Positions 7,044-14,967 of a DNA stretch of 33,558 bases are shown piece after piece (positions within the stretch are counted from its first letter, which is position 1; every line of letters begins with the position of its first letter). The stretch comes from Gammaproteobacteria bacterium (GTDB lineage: Bacteria; Pseudomonadota; Gammaproteobacteria; Eutrophobiales; Eutrophobiaceae), in assembly GCA_028819495.1 (NCBI GenBank), contig JAPPLI010000084.1, forward strand, positions 49,272 to 82,829, written 5' to 3'. A program made the position numbers and the translations under genes. Below the pieces are notes generated by a model. That model did no database searches. It was not told the DNA's origin and saw only the letters and a program-made list of their open reading frames with translations.

Positions 7044-8249
7044 TTATGCCGGCGCTGCCTGCACGGACACCGGATCGTCCCGAATGGGCCAGTGCAGCAG
7101 GGCGGCAATAATGCCCAGCAACACGGCCAACTGCCACATAAGCGTGTAGGAACCGGTCGTCTCGAACAGGTAACCACCCAGCCATGCACCCAGGAAGCTG
7201 CCCACCTGGTGACTGAAGAACACGATGCCGAACAGGGTGCCGCCGTAACGCACACCAAAGATCTCGGCCACCAGGCCGCTGGTCAAAGGGATGGTGCCTA
7301 ACCATAACAGCCCCATGGCCGCGGCAAAGAGCATCACGCTCACGTCACTCAGGGGTAATGCAATAAACACGGCAATTACCAGCGCGCGGCCCAGGTAGAG
7401 TCCGCTCAGCAGGTATTTTTTCCGGTAACGCCCCCCGTACAGCCCGGCCAGGTAGGTGCCCAGGATATTGAACACCCCGATCAGGCCGAGCGCGAAAGCC
7501 GCGCGCATGGGGGCAATGGCAGAATCATTCAGAAACGCCGGCAGGTGTGTGGCTATAAAGGCCACATGAAACCCGCATACCAGAAAGCCGCAATTCAACA
7601 GCAGGTATCCGGAATGAGTGCCTGCGCTGCGCAACACCTGGGATAAGGTCTCTTCAGTCAGATTGGCCCCGGGCGTGTCTTGCCCGGACTGGCGCTGGAA
7701 CACCAATGTCAGGAGCGGCACAATCACTACGCATCCCGCCAAGATCAAAAAAGCGGTACTCCAACCGTACAGCCCGATGAACAACTGGCCCAGCGGTACA
7801 AATGTAAACATACCGATGGAGCCCCCGGCAGAGACAATGCCGAACGCCAGGCTCCGTTTCTCCGGCGGCACCAGCCTGCCTATGGCGCTTAATACCACCG
7901 TGAACGTCGTGCCGCTCATGGCAAGACCGACCATCATCCCCAGGCTCAGGTGCAGACCGGTAGCGGATGAAGTATGTGCGGTCAGGACCAGCCCGGCAAT
8001 ATAGAGCAGGCTGGACAGGATCAACATCCGCAAGCTGCCGTATTTATCCGTCAGCATCCCGGCAAACGGCTGAGCCAGACCCCAGATCAGGTTCTGAATG
8101 GCAATGGTCAGCCCGAACGCGGTCCGGGTAATCTCAAGATCGGTGACCACCGGCTGCAGGAATACGCCGAAGGATTGGCGGATGCCCATGCTGACGGCAA
8201 CGATGGTGCCCCCGACGAGCAACAGCAGAACGAATTGTGACTGGCGCAT
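7044..8249 (-). CDS. Major facilitator superfamily transporter
   Basis: About 401 residues from the ATG at 8249 (MRQSQFVLLLL), with about twelve hydrophobic segments and a central cytoplasmic loop around QRQSGQDTPGANLTEE. The loop between segments 2 and 3 carries a GMLTDKYGSLR motif, the MFS signature A type (G-x-L-x-D-x-x-G). The family resembles oxalate/monocarboxylate-type antiporters, but the substrate cannot be read from sequence. A longer TTG start at 8267 would overlap the PIN toxin gene by 13 bases; the ATG is preferred. The gene ends 3 bases from the convergent dsbA stop, so there is no terminator space between them. Confidence 0.85.
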   Translation of the reverse strand: MRQSQFVLLLLVGGTIVAVSMGIRQSFGVFLQPVVTDLEITRTAFGLTIAIQNLIWGLAQPFAGMLTDKYGSLRMLILSSLLYIAGLVLTAHTSSATGLHLSLGMMVGLAMSGTTFTVVLSAIGRLVPPEKRSLAFGIVSAGGSIGMFTFVPLGQLFIGLYGWSTAFLILAGCVVIVPLLTLVFQRQSGQDTPGANLTEETLSQVLRSAGTHSGYLLLNCGFLVCGFHVAFIATHLPAFLNDSAIAPMRAAFALGLIGVFNILGTYLAGLYGGRYRKKYLLSGLYLGRALVIAVFIALPLSDVSVMLFAAAMGLLWLGTIPLTSGLVAEIFGVRYGGTLFGIVFFSHQVGSFLGAWLGGYLFETTGSYTLMWQLAVLLGIIAALLHWPIRDDPVSVQAAPA

Positions 8250-8254
8250 GGGTC

Positions 8255-8644
8255 TCAGCGGATACAACGTATATCAACGCCCGGGAGGTTCAGTTGCTCC
8301 CAAGCCTTATCAGCAGTAAGGGCCGGACAGGCTTCAATGCTTGCCGATGCAAGACAGGCGCGATCACCCAGCCCCAATCCCAATGGTTGTGTTGCAACGC
8401 GGTAACGGCCGCTCAACAATGCGGCATCGGCATCAAACGGCAATATCCGAATACCCAACTCTCTGAATACAAGCGAGACTTCCTCATCTCCCCAACCCTC
8501 CTGATACAGGCGTGCGGCGACCTCCGCCGCATTGACGGCAGACATCGCCGTACCGGAACGCAATGCCTCAACAACCACGTCGGCGCCTGTTTCTTCCAGT
8601 ATGACCGCAAGCATGGCGGAGGCATCAAGAAGCGTCTGTGCCAT
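8255..8644 (-). CDS. PIN-domain toxin (VapC-type ribonuclease)
   Basis: 129 residues. Acidic residues in the order expected of a PIN active site: Asp in LLDASAMLAVI near the N-terminus, Glu in NAAEVAARL near residue 41, and Asp in LGLGDRACLA near residue 96. PIN toxins cut tRNA or rRNA when their antitoxin is lost. The AbrB-type antitoxin gene lies 2 bases upstream, forming a standard antitoxin-toxin operon. The length and all three acidic positions look intact, so it is probably functional. VapC is the best family call; the exact RNA target is unknown. Confidence 0.87.
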   Translation of the reverse strand: MAQTLLDASAMLAVILEETGADVVVEALRSGTAMSAVNAAEVAARLYQEGWGDEEVSLVFRELGIRILPFDADAALLSGRYRVATQPLGLGLGDRACLASASIEACPALTADKAWEQLNLPGVDIRCIR

Positions 8645-8646
8645 TT

Positions 8647-8937
8647 TCAGTCCTGCGCGGCTTCAGCCCGGCGCTCGGCAATGAATTCATCAACGATGCT
8701 GCCGCTGCGCTTGCGCTTGTGCCTTGCTATTTCTCTTATTCTCTTCAATCCGGCATCAATAGTCTGAAGCCTGATACAGTCATCCTCAAGCGTGATGGTC
8801 AAGTCCTGTTCATCCCAGATGTTCAAGGCTTTTCTTATTCCGGCAGGCACCACCACCCGACCGGCCCGGTCCATGTGGACACACTGTGAGAAAGTGCGCC
8901 GGGATGATGCAGCGGCAGGTTCAAATTTATTAGTCAT
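8647..8937 (-). CDS. AbrB/MazE-type antitoxin (VapB-like)
   Basis: 96 residues. The DNA-binding SpoVT/AbrB swapped-hairpin domain is at about residues 19-60 (MDRAGRVVVPAGIRKAL, then DLTITLEDDCIRLQ). A basic and acidic helical tail follows (KRKRSGSIVDEFIAERRAE) that would wrap the toxin. It precedes the PIN toxin by 2 bases. Such antitoxins repress their own promoter; repeats that could be the operator lie just upstream at 8963-9011. The N-terminal 18 residues are extra compared with the domain, so a start at the MDRAGR methionine is possible. Confidence 0.85.
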   Translation of the reverse strand: MTNKFEPAAASSRRTFSQCVHMDRAGRVVVPAGIRKALNIWDEQDLTITLEDDCIRLQTIDAGLKRIREIARHKRKRSGSIVDEFIAERRAEAAQD

Positions 8938-8962
8938 GGTTTTTTATATGTGATTGAGGAAC

Positions 8963-9011
8963 ATTATGGTATAATAGCATTTAATGCCACAATTTCAATA
9001 AATGCCATAAT
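8963..9011. promoter_or_regulatory. AT-rich repeats, probable operator/promoter of the VapBC-type operon
   Basis: The inverted pair attatgg (8963-8969) and ccataat (9005-9011) brackets direct repeats of an AATGCCA motif. It lies 26-74 bases upstream of the antitoxin start and is far more AT-rich than the genes. AbrB-type antitoxins autoregulate at such repeats; the assignment to this operon is by position. Confidence 0.45.
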
Positions 9012-9053
9012 ATAATTTATGACAAAGATTAGACTTGTTCCACATGTACCAGA

Positions 9054-9473
9054 TTAATACACGTCATTAAGAAGTCTTGGATAATTGTGTACTTCATTCC
9101 ACCTGATTAGTGTTGCCAAGAGATAACATTCCAATGTCTTGGTACGTTCGCTGCTTGCCATTGGAATTAAGGCAAACCACATTTGGTCACTCCCCTGTTT
9201 TCCAAGTTTAGCTGCACGTTCGGCAAAATCCAAAGCATGTTTTATCCTTGCTGTTGGCTTCTCCTGTTTACGTATATATTCGGCATCTTTCTGTCTACGG
9301 ACATGATTAAAGTGTAGAACAAGCTTATCTTCAGGGAGCTGTCTCCATCAGATAAGTTGTCCTTTTTTATTTTGCTTTGACCAATAGCCTGCCTCAATAG
9401 CCTTTTGAAGCCACCGGTCAAATGCTTTGCCGAGCTGGGTGCAATCCAGATGTAGCCAGTCATCTCCAATCAT
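9054..9473 (-). pseudogene. Unrecognised 139-codon frame interrupted by one TGA
   Basis: Reading the minus strand from the ATG at 9473 gives a protein-like sequence (MIGDDWLHLDCTQLGKAFD at the start, LIRWNEVHNYPRLLNDVY at the end) closed by TAA at 9054-9056. Codon 42 (9348-9350) is TGA, between QLI and WRQLPEDK. Composition and hydrophobic periodicity are protein-like on both sides, so this looks like a gene killed by a single substitution. The family is not recognised. The ATG is 2 bases after the stop of the upstream amidohydrolase gene. A sequencing error or a programmed readthrough is possible. Codons are more AT-rich than those of neighbouring core genes, suggesting acquired DNA. Confidence 0.5.
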
Positions 9474-9475
9474 GC

Positions 9476-10579
9476 TCAGTCCTGGGAGCACACGAGCGGC
9501 GCTTGTTCATCCAGATTAAGCAGTCTAAAATAGTTCTCTCCCAGCGCGATGTTGCGGAAGGCTGTGTCATCAAGATACCCGATGATGCGACTGGTGGCCT
9601 CAAGTTCCTCTTTGTACACGTCGAAGTTCTTGTTGCTCGAGGCAACGAAGTCGGTGCCGGGCAGCACCCGGTCGGAATAGACGTTCAGGAACGGCACGTA
9701 GTACGCCCGTTTGGCCGGGTCGGAGAAAATATTGTCTTCGAGCACGCGCCAGGAAATATCGACCATGAATTTCGGGTACTGGTCCAACAGCGATTTCAGA
9801 ATGGTGATATGCGCGTCCGGGGAAATGTCGGCAAGTTCCCGCGACAGGCCAAGATGCATCCAGATGATCCGGTTGTCGGGATAGCGTTGCAACAACTCCT
9901 GAATCCAGGCCAGGTATCGGGTCGGTTCCTCATCGTTTCCCAGGTCCGAGTGGATGGCGATGGGCATGTCACGGGAACGCAATTCTGCCATAAACTGCGC
10001 CCATCCCCTGATTTTCTCCAAGGGCACGGGTTCACGCCCATTGCCGGACAATGCCTGCTTGACCAGATTGACTTCCCCCATCCACTTGAACAGCCCCGGA
10101 AACTCCCGGTCCAGCAAGCGCATTCCCGCAAGTACGGTTTCGGGCCTGGCAAGGTCAGGAAAAGTCATGGACAGGGTGACGCGGACAGAACCTGTACCCT
10201 CAGCGAGGTAACTCATAGCGTTGGCAAAATCGTTCTTCAGAGTCGGTGTCACCGGCGTGCCGATACAATCGAGATAATATGTGCAACCCGACGTAACCGG
10301 CAGCATCTGTCCGATTCCGTAAGCGTTCACAAAACGCACCCCGGTTCGTTCTAGATACTCAATCACCTCTCCGAACGGCAGCGGCGGCCCGCCGAAAGGA
10401 CGAAAGTGCACATGGGTATCGACCACGGCCGTAACCGGCTGCGAGGCGCGGTCAAAACACGCGACGTCCTCCCCGTTCATACCCGATGCATGGATATCCG
10501 ACAGGCCATATCCATAAACAATCACCGCGAGGACGCAGGTCATCGCCAACTTGCTGCAGCACAGATATTCATAAAGCAT
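9476..10579 (-). CDS. Exported amidohydrolase-like TIM-barrel protein
   Basis: 367 residues. The hydrophobic N-terminus (MTCVLAVIVYGYGLSDIHASG) looks like a signal peptide. The metal-binding HxH motif occurs early as VVDTHVHFRPFGG (about residues 51-63). Further barrel-strand candidates are PIAIHSDLGNDEE, IIWMHLGLSRE and the late Asp in RVLPGTDFVASSNK. This order (HxH, His, His, Asp) fits the amidohydrolase-2 type of metal-dependent hydrolase. Substrate unknown. It stands alone, divergent from the restriction endonuclease gene across a 109-base AT-rich gap. An M13 start (MTCVLA) is an alternative and would give a cleaner signal peptide. Confidence 0.7.
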   Translation of the reverse strand: MLYEYLCCSKLAMTCVLAVIVYGYGLSDIHASGMNGEDVACFDRASQPVTAVVDTHVHFRPFGGPPLPFGEVIEYLERTGVRFVNAYGIGQMLPVTSGCTYYLDCIGTPVTPTLKNDFANAMSYLAEGTGSVRVTLSMTFPDLARPETVLAGMRLLDREFPGLFKWMGEVNLVKQALSGNGREPVPLEKIRGWAQFMAELRSRDMPIAIHSDLGNDEEPTRYLAWIQELLQRYPDNRIIWMHLGLSRELADISPDAHITILKSLLDQYPKFMVDISWRVLEDNIFSDPAKRAYYVPFLNVYSDRVLPGTDFVASSNKNFDVYKEELEATSRIIGYLDDTAFRNIALGENYFRLLNLDEQAPLVCSQD

Positions 10580-10659
10580 GGTGCGGACATTATATTCGAA
10601 AATCGCAAATATAATCGATGGTCAATAATTAAATTTTGTATGATAATTCCGCAATAAAT

Positions 10660-10675
10660 TCTCAATCTGTTGAGA
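10660..10675. promoter_or_regulatory. Small inverted repeat just upstream of the SfiI-like endonuclease gene
   Basis: TCTCAA and TTGAGA arms flank TCTG, 13 bases before the ATG at 10689. It overlaps the place where the ribosome binding site should be. It could be an operator or an RNA hairpin that limits endonuclease synthesis. Short repeats occur by chance in AT-rich DNA, so confidence is low. Confidence 0.25.
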
Positions 10676-10688
10676 AAGCGACTACACC

Positions 10689-11390
10689 ATGGATATATCA
10701 CTGCAGGAAATCGAAGAGATAGAAAAGCTCACATTACGATGGGTATTTCAGGCAGTGCTGGATTTCGGTATGGAAGCCCATGAGATATTCCTTAAATCAC
10801 CGGATAGTGTCAAAGACATTGCGGAGGATGTTACAAGGGAGTTACTGGACAGGCTTTCCGGGTTTAATGTCCAACAAAGAATTTACGGTACGGTAGATTA
10901 CAAAAAAGCCAGGTATATTATCCTGCCTGAGCAAACAATCAGACAGGCGCTATTCATCGATTCAAAAGCGGAAAAAGAAAGTCGCTCTGCAACGATACAG
11001 ATGTCCCAGACCTCAATGTGCATTAAACAGCGGCGGGCGGGAACAGAAGTCAATGAACAGGGATCTCTCCCTGAAATTTCCGAGTATGGTGGAAAAGATT
11101 ATTTGACTACCACTTGTCTCGTACATTTTCAGTATGAAGATGATTCCGATGAAGTGCATCACTTACGCGAAGTCACGATAGCTGCAATACCCAACGGTCG
11201 GTTGCAAAAAAGGTATAATCCTGATGCCGATGATGGTATCTGGTTGGCGGGAAGGAATGCCCCCACACTGGGGGAAGACTTCAGGGTAAGAGTCAGTTTC
11301 ACCAAGTTAAAATCCAAGGCAGCATGGCGAGTTCAAACGCTGGCATATGATGAATCAAATGAGGAGTGTACAGGGTCATGGCGCTCATAG
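10689..11390 (+). CDS. SfiI-like type II restriction endonuclease
   Basis: 233 residues. From memory of the SfiI sequence the resemblance runs along the chain: DYKKARY, LFIDSKAEKES, VHFQYEDD, then RLQKRYNPDAD and FRVRVSFTKLKSKAAWRVQ near the C-terminus. The putative PD-(D/E)XK catalytic residues are D70, D91 and K93; the spacing of 21 and 2 equals that recalled for SfiI (D79, D100, K102). SfiI is a tetramer that cuts GGCCNNNNNGGCC after binding two sites. The next gene, overlapping by 13 bases, is a DNA methyltransferase, as expected of a restriction-modification pair. It is somewhat shorter than SfiI (269), missing N- and C-terminal residues. Codons are AT-richer than in the core genes, which fits horizontal transfer. 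The cleavage specificity is inferred, not shown. Confidence 0.8.
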   Translation: MDISLQEIEEIEKLTLRWVFQAVLDFGMEAHEIFLKSPDSVKDIAEDVTRELLDRLSGFNVQQRIYGTVDYKKARYIILPEQTIRQALFIDSKAEKESRSATIQMSQTSMCIKQRRAGTEVNEQGSLPEISEYGGKDYLTTTCLVHFQYEDDSDEVHHLREVTIAAIPNGRLQKRYNPDADDGIWLAGRNAPTLGEDFRVRVSFTKLKSKAAWRVQTLAYDESNEECTGSWRS

Positions 11391-12388
11391 ACATTTCAAA
11401 AAAACTGGAACCCGATAATATTTATTGTGGCGACAGCAGGGTACTACTGAGAGCAATTGAAGCAGAATCCATCTCTCTGAGTGTTTGGTCACCACCTTAC
11501 TATGTCGGAAAAAATTATGAAAAGGATTTAACTTTTTCTGAATGGAAAGCATTATTGAAAGAGGTCATCCACTCCCATTTTCCAATCATAAAACCGGGTG
11601 GCTTCCTGGTAATCAACATCGCTGACATTTTATGTTTCAAAGATGATTCGATGCCACGGATAATGGCGGAAAACATTTCCCGGAGAAAAGTAGACCTCTC
11701 CAGGGAAGAAATAATCAAGGTTAAAGAAAAACATCCGGACTGGAATAGATACAGGTTGGCTGAACATTTTAATTGCAGTGAGCAAACGATAGACAGAAGG
11801 CTTAACGGCAACAATATAAGAGGCGGGAAATATCAGCCACAGACAAGAGTATGCCTTGTCGGGGGATTTATTGAGGAAGCAGCTTCGGAGGCTGGCTTTT
11901 ACCTGTATGACCGCCGCATCTGGCTCAAAGACGCTGCCTGGGAAAACTCAAAGTGGCATACCATATCTTACCGATCAGTGGATGAATCCGAATATCTCTA
12001 CATATACTGGAAACCAGGTATTACAAAAGTGGACCGGGCGAGATTGTCCAAACAGGAATGGATTAACTGGGGTTCGAGAGGTGTCTGGGAGATTTCGTCG
12101 GTTCGCAGCAACTCTGATCATGATTCAAAATTCCCGGTAGAACTGCCAAGAAGGGCGATTAAGCTTTTTACTGACCCGGGTAATTGTGTGCTAGATTGTT
12201 TTATCGGCAGCGGGACAACGGCAGTAGCTGCTCTCAGTGAAGGAAGACGTTACATCGGGATAGATAAAGAACGCAAATCAGTTGAAATTGCCCAGAAAGC
12301 TGTCGAAGCGCTCAGCGATCACAAGCAGGAATCCGTACAAATGGAGTTAATGATTCGAGATATCGAAGCAGTTTACGAGACTGGGTAA
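11378..12388 (+). CDS. Site-specific DNA methyltransferase, N4-cytosine type, partner of the SfiI-like enzyme
   Basis: 336 residues. Catalytic motif IV is SPPY (WSPPYYVGKNY, about residues 38-48), the form typical of N4-cytosine methyltransferases. The SAM-binding motif I is VLDCFIGSGTTAVAA near residue 268, so the order is the beta-class order (catalytic before SAM-binding). An insertion at about residues 110-145 contains WNRYRLAEHFNCSEQTIDRRL, which reads as a helix-turn-helix. It could contribute to target recognition or to autoregulation. The ATG at 11378 is preceded by GAGGAG; a GTG at 11366 in the same frame would sit too close to that site. The start overlaps the endonuclease gene by 13 bases, suggesting coupled translation. 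Confidence 0.87.
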   Translation: MALIDISKKLEPDNIYCGDSRVLLRAIEAESISLSVWSPPYYVGKNYEKDLTFSEWKALLKEVIHSHFPIIKPGGFLVINIADILCFKDDSMPRIMAENISRRKVDLSREEIIKVKEKHPDWNRYRLAEHFNCSEQTIDRRLNGNNIRGGKYQPQTRVCLVGGFIEEAASEAGFYLYDRRIWLKDAAWENSKWHTISYRSVDESEYLYIYWKPGITKVDRARLSKQEWINWGSRGVWEISSVRSNSDHDSKFPVELPRRAIKLFTDPGNCVLDCFIGSGTTAVAALSEGRRYIGIDKERKSVEIAQKAVEALSDHKQESVQMELMIRDIEAVYETG

Positions 12389-12426
12389 TCTGATTCCCAA
12401 ATAAAAATTACAGAAAGAGGCAGGCC

Positions 12427-13029
12427 ATGACGGAATCATCACATCGCGCCCCGCTGTCAGACGTCCAACTACGGGTGAGGGCATTGGAATCGTTATTAAC
12501 CGAAAAAGGCGTAGTCAACCGGGAAACTCTTGACGGCATTGTCGATCACTACGAAAACAAGGTCGGGCCGCATATCGGCGCCGCTATCGTAGCCAGGGCA
12601 TGGACGGATCCTGAATTCAAGGCGAGATTGCTGGAAGACGCCTCGGCAACCCTGGCGGAGCAGGGCTACACCGGGATCGAAGGCAGCCACATGGTGGTGG
12701 TGGAAAATACCGACGCGGTCCACAACCTGGTCGTCTGCACGCTTTGTTCCTGCTACCCCTGGCCGGTGCTGGGCCTGCCGCCGAACTGGTATAAAAGCAC
12801 GCCTTTCCGCGCAAAGGCGGTGCGCGACCCGCGCGGGCTGTTAAGAGAGTTCGGCCTTGAATTGCCGGAAGAAACCGCGGTCCGGGTCTGGGACAGCAAC
12901 GCGGAGATCAGGTATCTCGTGTTGCCGAAACGTCCGGAGGGCACGGAGAACATGAGTGAAGCGGAATTGCAGGAAATCGTCACCCGTGACTCCATGGTCG
13001 GTACCGGCCAGGCAACCCTCGAGCAATAA
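12427..13029 (+). CDS. nthA: Nitrile hydratase alpha subunit
   Basis: 200 residues, the family length. It carries the catalytic low-spin metal site [10 protein letters not shown] with C104, C107, S108 and C109; the middle Cys and the last Cys are oxidised to sulfinic and sulfenic acids in active enzymes. Thr in C-T-L-C-S-C is the form usual for cobalt enzymes (iron enzymes usually have Ser). Nitrile hydratase converts nitriles to amides in the cytoplasm. The substrate could also be a related compound: thiocyanate hydrolase is a homologue, but it has three subunits. The start follows GAAAGAGGCAGGCC, a good ribosome binding site. The beta gene begins 20 bases after the stop. Confidence 0.92.
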   Translation: MTESSHRAPLSDVQLRVRALESLLTEKGVVNRETLDGIVDHYENKVGPHIGAAIVARAWTDPEFKARLLEDASATLAEQGYTGIEGSHMVVVENTDAVHNLVVCTLCSCYPWPVLGLPPNWYKSTPFRAKAVRDPRGLLREFGLELPEETAVRVWDSNAEIRYLVLPKRPEGTENMSEAELQEIVTRDSMVGTGQATLEQ

Positions 13030-13049
13030 CGGAAGGAGGATATCGCGTT

Positions 13050-13715
13050 ATGAACGGCATTCATGACATCGGCGGCATGGACAATATCGGGCCGGTGAAC
13101 ATCGAAAAAGACGAACCCGTGTTTCACGAAGACTGGGAGAGCAGGGTGTATGCCATGACCCTTGCCACCATGGGCGCCGGGATTTTTGTCACCGACGAGG
13201 TGCGCTACGTGACGGAAACCATTCCTCCCGCCGACTACCTGACTTTCAAATATTATGAAAAGTGGCTGTACAGCCTGGAACGGATGATGCTGCAAAAAAA
13301 CATGGTGACGCCGGAAGAACTGGAATCCGGCGAGGTGTCGGCCCCGGAGTTGACGGCCGGTATCGAGGCCGCCTCGCTGGAACGGATGGCGTACGGTATG
13401 AAAAACCGCATGCCGGTCTTCGTGGATGCCGACATCCAACCCAGGTTCAAGGCGGGCGATGCGATTATCGCCAGAAACATCAATCCGCCGCATCACACGC
13501 GCATACCCCGTTACATCAGGGGCCGGCGCGGGGTCGTGGAAATGGATCACGGCATCTTCCTCCTGCCCGATACCAATGCCCATGGCGGGCCGGACAAGCC
13601 GCAGCATGTCTACAGTGTCAGGTTCAGCGCCCGTGAATTGTGGGGCAATGACGCGCCGGCCAACGATTCCCTGTACATCGACCTGTTCGATGACTACATG
13701 GACCCGGACAAATAA
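13050..13715 (+). CDS. nthB: Nitrile hydratase beta subunit
   Basis: 221 residues. It starts with MNGIHDIGGMDNIGPV, the hallmark N-terminus of nitrile hydratase beta subunits. The C-terminal half (from about residue 125, RFKAGDAIIARNINPPHHTRIPRYIRG) is the SH3-like barrel domain that closes over the alpha-subunit active site. The N- and C-terminal halves are in one polypeptide, which argues against thiocyanate hydrolase, where they are split into two genes. A strong ribosome binding site (GGAAGGAGG) precedes the ATG. It lies between the alpha subunit and the activator; alpha-beta-activator is the order usual for iron enzymes, although the alpha motif is of cobalt type. Confidence 0.92.
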   Translation: MNGIHDIGGMDNIGPVNIEKDEPVFHEDWESRVYAMTLATMGAGIFVTDEVRYVTETIPPADYLTFKYYEKWLYSLERMMLQKNMVTPEELESGEVSAPELTAGIEAASLERMAYGMKNRMPVFVDADIQPRFKAGDAIIARNINPPHHTRIPRYIRGRRGVVEMDHGIFLLPDTNAHGGPDKPQHVYSVRFSARELWGNDAPANDSLYIDLFDDYMDPDK

Positions 13716-13726
13716 GACAGCCGTTT

Positions 13727-14065
13727 ATGCAGACCCCCGATCTCGATTCCCTCCCCGGGATACCCCTGGACGAGGAGGGTCCCGTGTTCAGGGAACCCTG
13801 GCAGGCGCAGGCGTTTGCCCTGGTCCTGAAGCTGCACGAACAGGGGTATTTCACCTGGGCGGAATGGGCGGAACGGCTCAACCGGGCCATCTCCGCAGCC
13901 CGCGCCGCGGGTGACCCGGATCTCGGCAATACCTATTACCATCACTGGCTGGCGGCGCTGGAAGGCATTGCCGCCGACAAGCGCCTGGTTACGTCCGAGG
14001 CGCTGGCCCGCCGCAGGGATGAAGTGCAGGAAGAACACCAACGCTTGCACGGGCACAGTCATTAG
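13727..14065 (+). CDS. Nitrile hydratase activator (beta-like accessory protein)
   Basis: 112 residues resembling the N-terminal domain of the beta subunit: PVFREPWQAQAFALVLKLHE aligns with PVFHEDWESRVYAMTL of the neighbouring beta subunit, followed by FTWAEWAERL and YYHHWLAALE. In cobalt-type enzymes such small beta-like proteins escort alpha and help insert the metal. The C-terminus ends in HQRLHGHSH, a short His-rich tail that could bind cobalt or another metal. It lies 11 bases after the beta gene and 12 bases before an unrecognised gene, inside what looks like one operon. Confidence 0.83.
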   Translation: MQTPDLDSLPGIPLDEEGPVFREPWQAQAFALVLKLHEQGYFTWAEWAERLNRAISAARAAGDPDLGNTYYHHWLAALEGIAADKRLVTSEALARRRDEVQEEHQRLHGHSH

Positions 14066-14077
14066 CCTGTCCGTATA

Positions 14078-14965
14078 ATGATTCTCGACCTGGTCAGACG
14101 CTACCTGCACTCAACGGAGAGCAGTTGGAGCAACGGCATATCCGGCGCCATCGCTGAGTTCATGCACGATGCCGGCGAGAGCGTGAGCTTCGGGGAGAGC
14201 GCAACCGCCTTGCACGCGGTGACGGACCGGGGCGCCATCGCCGTGAACCTGGCTCAGCAACCCGCCTGCTTCGCCCATGAAGACATTACCCACTGTACGG
14301 GGTCATGGACCCAGGTCCTGTCCCTCGCCCTGCCGGAATCGCTTTCACGGATGCCTGCAAACCATGCCATCACAGCCCTGGGCGCCGATACCGGGGCGGT
14401 CCGTTCCCGCGACCGGGACAAGCAGATATTCGACCTGGGCCTGGGGTCGGAACTGGCGCGTTTCTGTGTACGTACCGGTGACCCGGACCTGGCCGGAGAA
14501 TTGAATTCACTCTGCGGAAAGACCCTGCATGCCCAAGGGCAGACCCTACTGGCCCTGCTGCAACAATCATCTCCGCAACGCATCGTCGTCTCCGCCCTGG
14601 GCCGCATCGAAGTCTATACCCCAATCCCGCAAAAGGGAGGCCATACGGAAGCGGGGCCGCATACACACCTGTTGCCCGGACTGCTGGGAAAGGACAAGGC
14701 CGTGCTCCCGCCAGGGTATTCAGCCGTCATGCACGTCTACCCGCCCCACCCCCTGCACGACAAGTACGGGGTGAAAAAGCCGTTCGACCCCGCGCAATAC
14801 CACGCATTCCAGGATGTTCTGAAAAAAGTGGGCATCGAAGACTACCTGGAAGCAAAAGCCGCGGCCGCAGGGACAACCGAACAACAGGCAGGCGATAACT
14901 CGAGGTGGTATGACATTGCCCGCCGGATTGTTAAAATACAAGAGCAACACAACAAGAGGAGGTGA
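14078..14965 (+). CDS. Unrecognised 295-residue protein in the nitrile hydratase operon
   Basis: No family is recognised. No signal peptide or membrane segment is seen, so it is probably cytoplasmic. Visible features: WSNGISGAIAEFMHD near the N-terminus; a His-rich segment GGHTEAGPHTHLLPGLL near residue 190; PPGYSAVMHVYPPHPLHDKYG near residue 210; and a charged C-terminus. The clustered histidines could bind a metal. It starts 12 bases after the activator gene and its TGA (14963-14965) ends 2 bases before the cytochrome c ATG. Such tight spacing suggests that it is cotranscribed and functionally linked to nitrile hydratase. A role as a second metallochaperone or a downstream enzyme is only speculation. 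Confidence 0.75.
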   Translation: MILDLVRRYLHSTESSWSNGISGAIAEFMHDAGESVSFGESATALHAVTDRGAIAVNLAQQPACFAHEDITHCTGSWTQVLSLALPESLSRMPANHAITALGADTGAVRSRDRDKQIFDLGLGSELARFCVRTGDPDLAGELNSLCGKTLHAQGQTLLALLQQSSPQRIVVSALGRIEVYTPIPQKGGHTEAGPHTHLLPGLLGKDKAVLPPGYSAVMHVYPPHPLHDKYGVKKPFDPAQYHAFQDVLKKVGIEDYLEAKAAAAGTTEQQAGDNSRWYDIARRIVKIQEQHNKRR

Positions 14966-14967
14966 CA

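Noticed and set aside
12427-14065. Thiocyanate hydrolase instead of nitrile hydratase
   Set aside because: That enzyme splits the beta-type chain into two subunits; here one 221-residue beta chain has both halves. The third gene is a beta-like activator. Substrate remains open.
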